NCBI RefSeq assembly: GCF_013370205.1
Contig: NZ_JABWGV010000005.1
Span: forward strand, 53,032-117,031
Length of the DNA stretch: 64,000 nucleotides
DNA from: Qipengyuania atrilutea
GTDB lineage: Bacteria > Pseudomonadota > Alphaproteobacteria > Sphingomonadales > Sphingomonadaceae
Direction of reading: 5' to 3'
Positions 36,300-45,330 of the stretch are shown here, piece by piece. Position 1 is the first letter of the stretch; each line of letters opens with the position of its first letter. A program made the translations under genes and the position numbers. The notes under the pieces are model-generated. The model saw only the letters and a program-made list of their open reading frames with translations. It was not told the DNA's origin and did no database searches.

Positions 36300-37385
36300 A
36301 TGCCACGCGCCGCCATTCTCGAAGAACCAGGAAAACCGCTCAGGATCGGCGACATATCACTCGCCGAGCCTTCGGCGCACGAAGTGCTGATCGACACAAA
36401 GGCCTGCGGACTGTGTCATTCGGACCTGCACTTCATCGACGGCAATTACCCGCATCCGCTGCCTGCCGTGCCGGGTCACGAGGCCGCAGGCGTGGTGCGC
36501 GCGGTCGGCAGTGAGGTTCGCACGGTCAAACCGGGCGATCACGTCGTAACCTGCCTCAGCGCATTTTGCGGGCACTGCGAGTTCTGCGTCACGGGCCGCA
36601 TGGCGCTTTGCGTCAGCGGCGAGGTGAAGCGCGGCAAGGAAGACGCACCGCGGCTGTCCGCGGATGGCGCGCCCGTGCACCAGCTCCTCAACCTGTCGGC
36701 ATTGTCCGAACAGATGCTCATCCACGAGCACGCCTGCGTTTCGGTCGACAAGGATATGCCCTTCGACAGGGCGGCGGTCATTGGCTGCGCGGTGACGACG
36801 GGTGCGGGCGCGGTTTTCAACGCCTGCAAGCTCGTCCCCGGCGAAACCGTCGCGGTGGTCGGCTGCGGCGGCGTGGGTCTCGCGGCGATCAACGCGGCCA
36901 AGATTGCGGGGGCGGGCAAGGTCATCGCGCTCGACCCGCTGCCCGAAAAGCGTGAACTCGCCGAAACACTCGGCGCGACGCACAGCATCGATGCGATGGC
37001 GGACGATGCGGCGAAGCAGGTTATGGCGCTGACCGGCGGGGGCGTGCATCACGCGATCGAAGCCGTCGGAAGGCAGGCGTCCGCTGATCTAGCGGTGAAG
37101 CTGCTTCGCCGCGGCGGCACAGCCACGATCCTCGGCATGATGCCACTCGACTGCAAGGTCGGCCTTTCCGCGCTCGATCTGCTGGCCAGCAAGAAGCTCC
37201 AGGGAGCGCTGATGGGGATGAACCAGTTCCCGGTCGATCTGCCGCGGCTCGTCGATTTCTACATGCGCGGCCTCCTCGATCTCGACACTATTATCGCCGA
37301 GCGTATCTCGCTCGACCAGGTTAACGAGGGCTTCGATAAGCTGCGCGGCGGGCATACCGCGCGCAGCGTGGTGGTGTTCGACTGA
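36300..37385 (+). CDS. zinc-dependent alcohol dehydrogenase
   Basis: Protein of 361 residues of the medium-chain Zn-ADH family. Catalytic zinc ligands are in KACGLCHSDLHF and VPGHEAAGVV; structural zinc cysteines are FCGHCEFC...ALC; the nucleotide fold is VAVVGCGGVGLAAINAAK. It oxidises a primary or secondary alcohol with NAD. It is close to the FrmA/terpene-alcohol group but cannot be assigned a substrate. Its stop overlaps the kinase start (TGATG). Confidence 0.9.
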   Translation: MPRAAILEEPGKPLRIGDISLAEPSAHEVLIDTKACGLCHSDLHFIDGNYPHPLPAVPGHEAAGVVRAVGSEVRTVKPGDHVVTCLSAFCGHCEFCVTGRMALCVSGEVKRGKEDAPRLSADGAPVHQLLNLSALSEQMLIHEHACVSVDKDMPFDRAAVIGCAVTTGAGAVFNACKLVPGETVAVVGCGGVGLAAINAAKIAGAGKVIALDPLPEKRELAETLGATHSIDAMADDAAKQVMALTGGGVHHAIEAVGRQASADLAVKLLRRGGTATILGMMPLDCKVGLSALDLLASKKLQGALMGMNQFPVDLPRLVDFYMRGLLDLDTIIAERISLDQVNEGFDKLRGGHTARSVVVFD

Positions 37386-38455
37386 TGGCGAAGATCGATT
37401 ACGAAAGCGAGATGGTCGGGACGGTCGATGTTCCGGAAAAAGACCAGCTCGACGAAACTTCGCTGACGTCATGGATGCAGGCGAATGTCGAAGGCTTCGA
37501 AGGCCCGCTTTCTTTGTCGAAGTTCAAGGGCGGCCAAAGCAATCCCACCTACCGGATCGATACGCCCGGCAAGAGCTACGTCCTGCGCCGGCAGCCCTTC
37601 GGCAAGCTGCTGCCATCAGCCCATGCGGTGGACCGCGAATACAAGGTGATGTCGGCTCTCGGCCCGACCGGTTTTCCCGTTCCGCGCACCTATGGGCTAT
37701 GCGAAGACTCGGACGTCATCGGCTCGATGTTCTTCGTCATGGATCTCGCCGACGGGCGCAATTTATGGAACGGCGCGCTACCTGACTATGCGCCCGAAGA
37801 ACGCCGCGCGATGTACCATGCGATGATCGACACGATGGCGGACCTTCACCTGAAAGACCCGGAAGCGATCGGCCTGTCGGATTACGGAAAGAGCGAGGAT
37901 TACTGCGCGCGCCAGGTCGCCCGCTGGTCGAAACAGTACCGCCTATCGGAAACCGAGACCATTCCCGAAATGGACCGGCTGATCGAGTGGCTGCCCGAAA
38001 CGATCCCGCCACAGCATGCGCATGGCATCGTTCATGGTGACTACCGGCTCGACAACATGATCTTCCACAAGACGGAGCCGCGGGTTCTTGCAGTGCTCGA
38101 CTGGGAGCTTTCGACGCTGGGCGATCCGGTCGCGGATTTCGCCTATCTGATGCTCAACTGGGTCAATCCGCCCGATGGACGGGCTGGGATCGGCGGGCTT
38201 GACCATGAGGCGCTCGGCATTCCGACACGTGACGAAGCGGTCGAACGCTACGTCGCGCGCACCGGATATCCCGTTCCGCCGATGGACTGGTATTTCGCCT
38301 ACAACCTGTTTCGGCTCGCAGGTATCATCCAGGGCATCAAGAAGCGCGTGATCGACGGCACTGCATCTTCCGCTCACGCGAAGAAGATGTCGGAACGCGT
38401 CGCTCCGCTGGTGCAGACCGCCTACGGCTTCGCCAAAGCGGCGGGAATGGACTGA
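37385..38455 (+). CDS. APH-family kinase associated with acyl-CoA dehydrogenase
   Basis: Protein of 356 residues of the aminoglycoside-phosphotransferase-like family, of the subgroup tied to acyl-CoA dehydrogenases. Motifs: FKGGQSNPTYRIDTPGKSYVLRRQPFGKLLPSAHAVDREYKV (ATP lobe), HGIVHGDYRLDNMIFHK (catalytic Asp) and VLAVLDWELSTLGDPVADFAYLMLNW (metal-binding Asp). In animals the same domain is fused to ACAD10/11 and in Pseudomonas LvaA phosphorylates 4-hydroxyacyl-CoA, after which an ACAD-like enzyme removes phosphate. With the dehydrogenase at 34932 the same chemistry is likely here. Confidence 0.9.
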   Translation: MAKIDYESEMVGTVDVPEKDQLDETSLTSWMQANVEGFEGPLSLSKFKGGQSNPTYRIDTPGKSYVLRRQPFGKLLPSAHAVDREYKVMSALGPTGFPVPRTYGLCEDSDVIGSMFFVMDLADGRNLWNGALPDYAPEERRAMYHAMIDTMADLHLKDPEAIGLSDYGKSEDYCARQVARWSKQYRLSETETIPEMDRLIEWLPETIPPQHAHGIVHGDYRLDNMIFHKTEPRVLAVLDWELSTLGDPVADFAYLMLNWVNPPDGRAGIGGLDHEALGIPTRDEAVERYVARTGYPVPPMDWYFAYNLFRLAGIIQGIKKRVIDGTASSAHAKKMSERVAPLVQTAYGFAKAAGMD

Positions 38456-38464
38456 GGGGGCGCC

Positions 38465-40837
38465 CTAGAAGCTCCGGTTCCAGCGCACGAGTGCGCCCAT
38501 GTCTTCCGGGTAGTCGGCGACATGACCGGGATCGGTGCGGTAGTAGGCGCTGGCGCTAGCGGTGCCGCCCATGAGCCAGCCGCTCCATGCGAGTTCACCC
38601 ATCACCTCGCGGCCCTCGGGCGCGAGCGACAGGTGGCGGCTCGCGAAGGATGCAGTTTCGGTACCGAAATCAAAATCGACCGGCACGCTGAGGTCGAGCC
38701 CGCCCCTTTCGACGCGTAGCGGCTGCGACAAGCGGAAGCCGAAGCTGTCACCGCGCTGGAACGTGCCGGTCCGGGTCACGTCGAGCGACCAGGCGCGCGT
38801 TTGCAGTTTCGTGGTACCTGCGAGCAGCCCGCCCGCATCGGCGCGCGTAAAGCCCTGCCGCATGCTACCGCCGAGGCGCCAGCGCGGTGCGAAATTCCAG
38901 CCGGCGCTTGCGTCAAGGAACAGGGTTTCCGCCCCGCCGATGCCGAGCGTGTCGTTGAATTTCGCGCCCAGGACCGTGCCCTCTTCGTCGAGGAAGGTCA
39001 CACCGAGCGCCGTGTCGAGCGCGCCGAAGCGCCGATCGGCGGAAAGGCCGTAGCCGGACACCGAATAGGGGCGGTTCAGCCAGTCGAACTGGCCTGCGCG
39101 CGCTGCGCTGTCGTAAAGCCGCACTTCGCCTTCGTCGCCGCTGACGGTGACGCCCCATTTACCGACCTGACGGCGCAGGGCGAAGGCGGTGTCGCCCATT
39201 CGCACGAACCCGTCTTCGCCGCCCGCTTCGCCGGCAATCATGAACGCTGGACGCGACTGGCCTTGCAGCCGCGCGACCAGTCCGTCCGAGCGCTGGCCGA
39301 TTGCGAAGCCGATCTTGGTAGCGGGATCGACGCTCATCGCAGCGGATGCGGCGAGCACACGTGAGCTTTCGGCATCGCCAGTTTCCAGCGTCAACAAGCC
39401 AAGCGGCGTGCGGCGTTGGTCATAGGCGCGCCCGTTCACGGTGAAGGCCACGGCGAGAGCGCCCTGCTGAGCAGCGAGCGAGCGCATGGGCTGATCGACC
39501 GCGCCGTGAAGTCGCGGCTGCATTGCCGCGCGCTGGCCGCCGGCAGCCAGGTCTATTTCGTATGGCCGATCGTAGGCATCGGTGACGATCGTCTTCAGCG
39601 AGCCCGCCGACAGCGCGTCGCCCATGGCAGGCGAAGCGATAGCGGTTACGTCACCGGCGCCGAACGTGCGCTGGGTTCCGGCGATCGCGGTCGAGCCGCT
39701 TGGGCGGAAGGCAGCAGCGATATCGAGAATGCCAGTGCCGTAGATACCGTCGACGCCGCTCACACCGGCATCGCGTGCGTTGTCGAGCAGCAGGTCGACG
39801 ATTTCCGCACCGGTCAGATTGGGGAAGGCTTGGGCAAGCAAGGCGACCGCTCCGGCCACTTGCGGAGCCGAAAAGCTCGTTCCTGAAAACAGCGTGACGA
39901 ATGTCGAACCGCCCTCGCGCGTGACCTGGAGTACGCCGTTTTCGTAGACGCAGCACAGCCGCTCGCCGCGAGCGGTAATAAAACTTCCGCCGAGGGTGCC
40001 GGCGCGGTTGCTGAAATTGGATATGGTGCCGCTGTCGTCCACCGAGCCGACGATGATGAGGTGGTTGGGCGCTTCGGTGATGAGTTCGGCGGGGAAGGGA
40101 TCGGGCTGGTTCGGATCGATGTCGGGATCGCTCCCGTCGCCCGCATTCCCGGCGGCGACGACGATTACCACGCCCGCTTCCGCAGCGCGGCGTATTGCAG
40201 TGCGCAAGGACGTGGAAGGAGCCGAGCCGCCCAACGACAGGTTGATGACCCGTGCACCGTTCGCCACCGCGATATCGACGCCGCGCGCGATGTCGCTGTC
40301 GAAAAAGATACACCCGTCGAGCACTTCGTCGCTTTGCGCATTGCACGATCCCGGACGGTCGGTGCGCAGGGCGAGAATGTTCGCCTCGTAGGCAATGCCC
40401 ACTACGCCGGTATCGTTGCGCGCCGCGGCCGCGATTAGGGCGATGTTCGTGCCATGATCGTCAACCGCCTCGACAGACTCGTTGCCGGCGACATCCTGCG
40501 AGGCGGCGCTGATCCGACCGGCGAACTCAGGGCTGTCGGTGTCGATGCCCGTATCGATAATGGCAATGGTCGAACCGGAGCCGGTGATACCGTTCTGCCA
40601 CAGCGTGACCGCTCCGTGAAACTCCGGCCCATCCGAGCGGCTGAGTTCCTCGGTCTCGAACCCGGTCGGGGGTGGGGTAGGCGCAGGGACCGGCGTAGGC
40701 GTCGGGGCCGGGGCGGGAGGAGGCGTGCTGATGATGGTGCCGCCGCTACCGCCGCCCCCACATGCCGCCAGCAGGATTGCGGGCGAGAGGATCGCCGCGA
40801 AGCGCAGAATGGAAGGAGTGGCGGGCTTTGCGGACAT
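38465..40837 (-). CDS. autotransporter-like subtilisin (S8) protease
   Basis: Protein of 790 residues. Lipoprotein signal with LLAAC (Cys 26), then a Gly stretch and Pro/Thr linker. Residues about 85-360 are an S8 protease: Asp in TIAIIDTGID, His in VDDHGTNIALIAAA (an unusual HGT-N instead of HGT-H), oxyanion Asn in VIVVAAGNAGDG, Ser in FSGTSFSAPQVAGA. Residues about 500-790 have the alternating pattern of an outer-membrane beta-barrel and end VRWNRSF, with a terminal Phe. Such lipidated S8 autotransporters (NalP/SphB1-like) cleave surface proteins. It is monocistronic and convergent with the kinase gene. Confidence 0.88.
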   Translation of the reverse strand: MSAKPATPSILRFAAILSPAILLAACGGGGSGGTIISTPPPAPAPTPTPVPAPTPPPTGFETEELSRSDGPEFHGAVTLWQNGITGSGSTIAIIDTGIDTDSPEFAGRISAASQDVAGNESVEAVDDHGTNIALIAAAARNDTGVVGIAYEANILALRTDRPGSCNAQSDEVLDGCIFFDSDIARGVDIAVANGARVINLSLGGSAPSTSLRTAIRRAAEAGVVIVVAAGNAGDGSDPDIDPNQPDPFPAELITEAPNHLIIVGSVDDSGTISNFSNRAGTLGGSFITARGERLCCVYENGVLQVTREGGSTFVTLFSGTSFSAPQVAGAVALLAQAFPNLTGAEIVDLLLDNARDAGVSGVDGIYGTGILDIAAAFRPSGSTAIAGTQRTFGAGDVTAIASPAMGDALSAGSLKTIVTDAYDRPYEIDLAAGGQRAAMQPRLHGAVDQPMRSLAAQQGALAVAFTVNGRAYDQRRTPLGLLTLETGDAESSRVLAASAAMSVDPATKIGFAIGQRSDGLVARLQGQSRPAFMIAGEAGGEDGFVRMGDTAFALRRQVGKWGVTVSGDEGEVRLYDSAARAGQFDWLNRPYSVSGYGLSADRRFGALDTALGVTFLDEEGTVLGAKFNDTLGIGGAETLFLDASAGWNFAPRWRLGGSMRQGFTRADAGGLLAGTTKLQTRAWSLDVTRTGTFQRGDSFGFRLSQPLRVERGGLDLSVPVDFDFGTETASFASRHLSLAPEGREVMGELAWSGWLMGGTASASAYYRTDPGHVADYPEDMGALVRWNRSF

Positions 40838-40990
40838 GGGCGGCGATTACCTTGAATGGAAAGGCTGCGAAACTCGCGTCATTCTAATGAACTCTTGGTT
40901 AAGAATGCACCAACACTAAGCGGCGATGGTCTTGGCAACGGGCGCAAGCCGCATTAGCGCCACCCGAAACAATACGAAGGAAACGGAAGC

Positions 40991-41815
40991 ATGAGCGAGC
41001 AACTGGAAAGCGCGATCGAAGCCGCTTGGGAAAAGCGGAGCGAAGTCGGCCCAGGCAGCACCGACGGGCGCGAAGCTGTCAACCGCGCGCTTGCCATGCT
41101 CGACAGCGGCGAGGGACGCGTGGCCGAGCCTGACGGGAGCGGCGGGTGGACAGTCAACCAGTGGCTCAAGAAAGCGGTGCTGCTCTCGTTCCGGCTGAAC
41201 GACAACCGTGTTATGGACGGCGGCAGCGCAGGTCATCCCGCCTTCGACAAGGTCCCGTCCAAGTTCGCCGGGTGGGACGATGCTCGCTTTCGCGAAGCCG
41301 GTTTCCGCGTGGTGCCGGGCGCGATTGCGCGTGAAGGCAGTTATATTGCCCCCGGCTGCGTGCTGATGCCGAGCTTCGTCAACATCGGAGCCTATGTGGG
41401 CGAGGGCACAATGGTCGATACCTGGGCGTCGATCGGATCCTGTGCGCAGATCGGCAAGGGCTGCCATATCTCGGCCGGAACCGGCATCGGCGGTGTGCTT
41501 GAGCCCATGCAGGCCAACCCCACGATCATCGGCGACAACTGCTTCATCGGTGCGCGAAGCGAAATCGTGGAAGGCGTCATCGTGGGCGAAGGATGCGTCG
41601 TGGCGATGGGCGTATTCATCACCCAGTCCACGAAAATCGTGAACCGCGCGACCGGCGAAATCACCCGCGGGCACGTTCCGCCTTATTCGGTGGTGGTGCC
41701 CGGCACCCTTCCGGACGCGGCGGGCGGCCCTTCACTGGCCTGCGCAGTAATCGTGAAAACGGTCGATGCAAGGACGCGCGAGAAAACCGGCATCAACGAA
41801 TTGCTGCGGGATTGA
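40991..41815 (+). CDS. dapD: tetrahydrodipicolinate N-succinyltransferase
   Basis: Protein of 274 residues with GGAAAC before ATG 40991. The N-terminal helical part ([38 protein letters not shown]) precedes a left-handed beta-helix of hexapeptide repeats ([61 protein letters not shown]). It succinylates tetrahydrodipicolinate in the lysine/meso-diaminopimelate pathway, needed for cell-wall peptidoglycan. Here it stands alone rather than with dapE. Confidence 0.96.
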   Translation: MSEQLESAIEAAWEKRSEVGPGSTDGREAVNRALAMLDSGEGRVAEPDGSGGWTVNQWLKKAVLLSFRLNDNRVMDGGSAGHPAFDKVPSKFAGWDDARFREAGFRVVPGAIAREGSYIAPGCVLMPSFVNIGAYVGEGTMVDTWASIGSCAQIGKGCHISAGTGIGGVLEPMQANPTIIGDNCFIGARSEIVEGVIVGEGCVVAMGVFITQSTKIVNRATGEITRGHVPPYSVVVPGTLPDAAGGPSLACAVIVKTVDARTREKTGINELLRD

Positions 41816-41829
41816 AGGCTTCAACCGGC

Positions 41830-41854
41830 GGAACAACTGCGCTAGAAGACCGTA
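41830..41854 (+). promoter_or_regulatory. EcfG-like promoter before the stress operon
   Basis: GGAAC (41830-41834), 16 bases, then CGTA (41851-41854). The known alphaproteobacterial general-stress sigma factor consensus is GGAAC-N16/17-CGTT. The site ends 44 bases before ATG 41899 and no other promoter is evident. Confidence 0.5.
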
Positions 41855-41898
41855 AGTTGGTTACAGGCGGCGACTGCCGCCAGCGAGGGAAATTATAC

Positions 41899-42195
41899 AT
41901 GCATAACGAAGGCGACGAAGTTCACGTAAGCGAGCAGGAAGTCAGCGCCGGCTCGAAGGAAGGCGTAGGCCGCTGGGTGCTCGCCATCGGAACGCTGCTC
42001 GCCATACTTCTGCTTTCCATCGTGTGGATCATTCCCGCTATGACGCAGGGCGACGTAGAGGAAGAAGCCACGATGAGCGGCACGATTTCCTCGCAAAATG
42101 ACGGCGAAGAAATCGATTCAATTATCGAAGACGAAGCTGTGGTCGACGATGCTGACCAGGTCGATGTAGATCCGATCGCGGAACCTGCCCCCTAG
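41899..42195 (+). CDS. small single-pass membrane protein
   Basis: Protein of 98 residues with GAGGGA 9 bases before ATG 41899. One membrane helix (about 27-48, VLAIGTLLAILLLSIVWIIPAM) separates a short polar N-terminus from a very acidic tail (EEEATMSG..., DEAVVDDADQVDVDPIAEP). I do not recognise the family. It is the first gene after a stress-type promoter and is followed within 41 bases by DUF2945, DUF3008 and DUF3140 genes, so a role in general stress is likely but unproven. Confidence 0.65.
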   Translation: MHNEGDEVHVSEQEVSAGSKEGVGRWVLAIGTLLAILLLSIVWIIPAMTQGDVEEEATMSGTISSQNDGEEIDSIIEDEAVVDDADQVDVDPIAEPAP

Positions 42196-42236
42196 CTTGG
42201 TGATTGGTCTTCTGTAGAAACTACAGGAGACCCGAG

Positions 42237-42464
42237 GTGAGCAATTCGAACAGCTTTCAAACCGGCCAGTACGTAAAGTGGGAATGGGGCAACGGCGAAG
42301 GCAAGGGCCAGATCAAAGAGCGTTTCGAACGCGAAGTGACCCGCACGCTGCAGGGCAGCGAGATCACCAAGGACGGTGACGAAGACAATCCCGCCTATCT
42401 CGTCAAGCAGGAAGACGGCGACGAAGTCCTGAAGCGCGGCTCCGAACTGGAGGCGCAGGACTGA
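42237..42464 (+). CDS. DUF2945 (TUDOR-like) protein
   Basis: Protein of 75 residues from GTG 42237, with AGGAGA 7 bases upstream; an upstream ATG at 42204 has no such site. The sequence FQTGQYVKWEWGNGEGKGQIKERF, NPAYLVKQEDGDEVLKRGSEL matches the small beta-barrel DUF2945 family, also called hypervirulence-associated TUDOR domain. The biochemical function is unknown; bacterial members are often induced by stress. Its last base is shared with the next gene's ATG. Confidence 0.85.
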   Translation: MSNSNSFQTGQYVKWEWGNGEGKGQIKERFEREVTRTLQGSEITKDGDEDNPAYLVKQEDGDEVLKRGSELEAQD

Positions 42465-42655
42465 TGCCGGCCCAATCAAAAGCACAGCAGCGCGCCGCCG
42501 GCGCGGCCCTTTCGGCTAAGCGCGGCGAAACCAAGGTCGGCGACCTGCAAGGTGCGTCCAAGGAAATGTACGACAGCATGAGCGAGGACGAGCTCGAGGA
42601 TTATGCCTCGACCGACCTCGATGGCCTGCCCGACCATGTCGAAGACGACGACTGA
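42464..42655 (+). CDS. DUF3008 small protein
   Basis: Protein of 63 residues. MPAQSKAQQRAAGAALSAKRGE followed by LQGASKEMYDSMSEDELEDYASTDLDGLPDHVE is the whole DUF3008 family pattern: a basic N-terminus and an acidic tail. The function is unknown. It is tightly packed between the DUF2945 and DUF3140 genes with one-base start/stop overlaps (TGATG). Confidence 0.9.
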   Translation: MPAQSKAQQRAAGAALSAKRGETKVGDLQGASKEMYDSMSEDELEDYASTDLDGLPDHVEDDD

Positions 42656-42990
42656 TGGACGACGACAAGAAAGACGAAGTCTACGACAATTTCTACGACT
42701 GCGTGAACATGCAGCCGAAGGAGCTTGAGGAATGGCTGGAGACCGAGGAATCGAAATCCGTCGGCGACAGCGATTCGGGTGAAAGCACCGGGCATAAATC
42801 AGGCCGCCGCATCGTCGAAATCAAGAATACCAAGAAAGCCGATCTGACCGACGATCAGTACGAGCACATGCAGAAAGTCGTCGGCTACATTCACCGGCAC
42901 AAGGCGCAGGGGCCGGATGACGATGTCGAGAACAGCGACTGGCGTTACAGCCTCATGAACTGGGGCCACGATCCCTGTAAAAGCGACTGA
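42655..42990 (+). CDS. DUF3140 protein
   Basis: Protein of 111 residues. NFYDCVNMQPKELEEWLETEESKSVG, KSGRRIVEIKNTKKADLTDDQYEHMQKVVGYIHRH and DWRYSLMNWGHDP are DUF3140 marks; the family is thought to bind DNA on the basis of its annotation, but I know of no experimental proof. It ends the four-gene unit that begins at 41899. Confidence 0.9.
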   Translation: MDDDKKDEVYDNFYDCVNMQPKELEEWLETEESKSVGDSDSGESTGHKSGRRIVEIKNTKKADLTDDQYEHMQKVVGYIHRHKAQGPDDDVENSDWRYSLMNWGHDPCKSD

Positions 42991-43011
42991 GCTACCGCCG
43001 CCGCGGGCGGG

Positions 43012-44290
43012 TCACTGCGTTTCGATCGGCAGTGCGCCCGCCAAGCTTTCCGAATAGGCTTCCGCGCCGCGCATCGCCCGGAGGATATTGCGGTACGCGA
43101 TCTTCTCGAGATCTTCCTGCGAGTAACCTCGGCGGGCGAGTTCGACGAACAATGCGGGGTAGCCGGTCACATCCTCCATTCCCGCCGGACCGCTCGGCAT
43201 TCCGTCATAGTCACCGCCGATGCCGATATGGTCGATACCGGCAACGCGGCGAGCATGATCGATATGATCGGCCATGTCGGAAATAGTCGAGGTCGGTGCC
43301 GGGTTCGCTTCGACCCAAAGCGCGAGCAGACGCTCGACTTCCATCGGATCGCCGGAATAAAGCGAAGCGAGGCGCGCTTCCTCTGCGCTACGCGATGCGC
43401 CCCATTGCCGCACGTCTTCGGTCAGGAATGCGGGCAGGGCAACAACCATCAGCACGCCGCCGTTTGCGGGCAGTCGGGACAGAACGCTGTCGGGGACGTT
43501 GCGTGGGTGGGCGTTGATAGAGCGAACGCCTGAATGGCTGAAGATTACCGGCGCTCGCGCAACATCAAGCGCATCCAGCATCGTCTTTTTCGCTGACGTG
43601 ACTGAGATCGACGAGCATCCCGATCCGGTTCATCTCGCGCACCACGTCGCGGCCGAAATCGGTAAGGCCGTCGTGCACTGGAGCGTCGGTCGAGGCATCG
43701 GCCCATGGCGTGTTCTTCGAGTGAGTAAGCGTCATGTAGCGGGCGCCGAGATCGTACATTTGCCGCAACACACCGAGGTCGGAGCCGATCGAATGGCCGC
43801 CTTCCATACCAAGCAGCGAGGCGATCCGCTTCTTCCTGACAGCCGCTTCGACGTCGTTCGCCGTGCGCGCAAGCGCCAGTGCTTCCGGGTAGCGGTCGAT
43901 CAGGCGCTTCGCGACGTCCATCTGCTCCAGCGTGGCTTGTACCGCTTCTGGTTCGGAGAAACTGGCGGGCACATAGACGGACCAGAACTGCGCGCCGACC
44001 ATTCCCTGGCGCAGGCGCGCGATATCGGTGTGCATCATGGCGCGGCCGGTCTCGGCATCGGCTGTGCTGCTCGTGTCTTCGAAATCGAAGCTCCGAAGTT
44101 GGTTATCGAAGCGGCCACGTAGCTGCCATGGCACGTCGTTGTGACCGTCGAAGACGGGCGCGCGTTCAAGCGCGCGCTTCGCGGTTCGTTCAGCTGCGGC
44201 CCTGTCGACGGGGTAAGTCCGACCCTCTTGCGCCGATAGCGGAAAGGACAGAGTTGCGGTCAGAGCCAATGCACAAAGTGTGCGCCTCAT
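43012..44290 (-). pseudogene. frameshifted membrane dipeptidase (M19)
   Basis: The gene would encode about 425 residues. Part one starts at 44290 (MRRTLCALALTATLSFPLSAQ, a signal peptide) and contains APVFDGHNDVPWQLRG (metal motif), LLGMEGGHSIGSDL and LVDLSHVSEK. Part two, in another frame, continues TMLDALDVARAPVIFSHSGVRSI and IDHIGIGGDYDG. The break is at a run of five A on the coding strand (43586-43590); removing one A gives SEKTMLDAL, the normal family sequence. M19 enzymes hydrolyse dipeptides with two zinc ions. It may be a real mutation or a homopolymer error. Confidence 0.85.
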
Positions 44291-44366
44291 TCTGGATGTT
44301 CCCTGCAGCAGGCGGTAATTCACCGAGCGCTTATGACGCACCCTCGAGGCTCTGAAAAGGAAAAGC

Positions 44367-44621
44367 ATGAGCGACAGTAGCGCTGACAAGGCAATCCTGA
44401 CTCTCCTCGACGAACGTTCGGAAGGCGCGACGATCTGCCCCAGCGAGGCGGCTCGCTCGCTCGCCGGTGACGAAGAATGGCGCGGGGAAATGCAGCGCGT
44501 TCATGAGGCGGTCGACTGCCTCGTTCGCAGCGGCAAGGTAAGGCTAAGCTGGAAAGGCAGGCCGCTGTCCGCTCGCTCCGGCCCATATCGGATCGCGCTG
44601 CTCGGTAAAGGTCAACCGTGA
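44367..44621 (+). CDS. DUF3253 protein
   Basis: Protein of 84 residues with AAAAGGA before ATG 44367. AILTLLDERSEGATICPSEAARSLAGDEEWRGEMQRVHEAVDCLVRSGKVRLSWKG matches DUF3253, a small winged-helix-like domain often encoded with membrane proteins of the DoxX kind. The function is unknown; DNA binding is a guess from the fold. Its end overlaps the next gene's GTG. Confidence 0.85.
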   Translation: MSDSSADKAILTLLDERSEGATICPSEAARSLAGDEEWRGEMQRVHEAVDCLVRSGKVRLSWKGRPLSARSGPYRIALLGKGQP

Positions 44622-45019
44622 ACTGGCGCGAAATTTCCCGCTGGCTGCTGGTCATCTTTTACGGCGCAGCGGGCGTCCTGCATCTGGCGATGCCGGGTCC
44701 GTTCCTATCGATCATGCCGTCTTTCGTACCTGCGCCCGAAATCGTCGTGGCGCTGACCGGGATTGCAGAGATACTTGGCGCGGCGGGGCTAGCGCAGCCT
44801 TGGTCGAGGCGCTATCGCGCCGCGGCAGGTATCGGCCTTGCGGTCTACGCGCTCTGCGTCTGGCCGGCCAACGTCAATCACCTGCTTATCGACTTGGCGA
44901 AGCCGAGCGGCGGGCCGAACCTCGCCTACCACGTCCCGCGGATGTTTGTGCAGCCTCTGCTCATCTGGCTTGCGCTGTGGGCCGGCGGAGCGACCGATTG
45001 GCCATTCCGCCGGCGCTGA
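44618..45019 (+). CDS. DoxX-like membrane protein
   Basis: Protein of 133 residues starting at GTG 44618, overlapping the DUF3253 stop. Four hydrophobic segments can be seen: WLLVIFYGAAGVLHLAM, IVVALTGIAEILGAAGLAQP, AAGIGLAVYALCVWPANVNHL and FVQPLLIWLALWAGGA. The layout and LTGIAEILGAAGL resemble the DoxX-like group; members affect redox and membrane stress in some bacteria. No enzymatic residue can be pinpointed. Confidence 0.8.
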   Translation: MNWREISRWLLVIFYGAAGVLHLAMPGPFLSIMPSFVPAPEIVVALTGIAEILGAAGLAQPWSRRYRAAAGIGLAVYALCVWPANVNHLLIDLAKPSGGPNLAYHVPRMFVQPLLIWLALWAGGATDWPFRRR

Positions 45020-45025
45020 TGCGGT

Positions 45026-45277
45026 TCAGGACAGGTGCTTGGAAACAGCCGCTGTCATCTTGAACATGGAGATCTGGTCCTTGCCGATCACCTTGCCGAG
45101 CTTGTCGTCGGGATTGATCTGACGCTTGTCGTTCGAATCCTGGAGATCGTTCTTCTTGATGTATTCCCAGACTTTTGAAGTCACCTGCGCGCGGGTCATC
45201 GGACCCTTGCCCACGACTTCCTCGAGTTCCGGCGATACGTTAACAGGTTTCTGCAATGCGTTGTTCTTGCCTGCCAT
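45026..45277 (-). CDS. SWIB/MDM2-domain protein
   Basis: Protein of 83 residues with AGAAAGGAAA before ATG 45277. It is a stand-alone SWIB domain: NVSPELEEVVGKGPMTRAQVTSKVWEYIKKNDLQDSNDKRQINPDDKLGKVIG. The domain is known from eukaryotic chromatin remodelers and from chlamydial topoisomerase fusions; bacterial single-domain forms have an unknown, perhaps DNA-associated, role. It lies 53 bases after the PEBP gene on the same strand. Confidence 0.92.
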   Translation of the reverse strand: MAGKNNALQKPVNVSPELEEVVGKGPMTRAQVTSKVWEYIKKNDLQDSNDKRQINPDDKLGKVIGKDQISMFKMTAAVSKHLS

Positions 45278-45330
45278 TTTCTATTTCCTTTCTAAGTTAT
45301 CTCTGTCGTCTATGAAGTCAGACCAGGGTT

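Noticed and set aside
43586..43590. Programmed frameshift in the dipeptidase gene
   Set aside because: A +1 shift would be needed, no stop-codon or slippery heptamer with a stimulatory hairpin is seen, and M19 enzymes are not known to use recoding.
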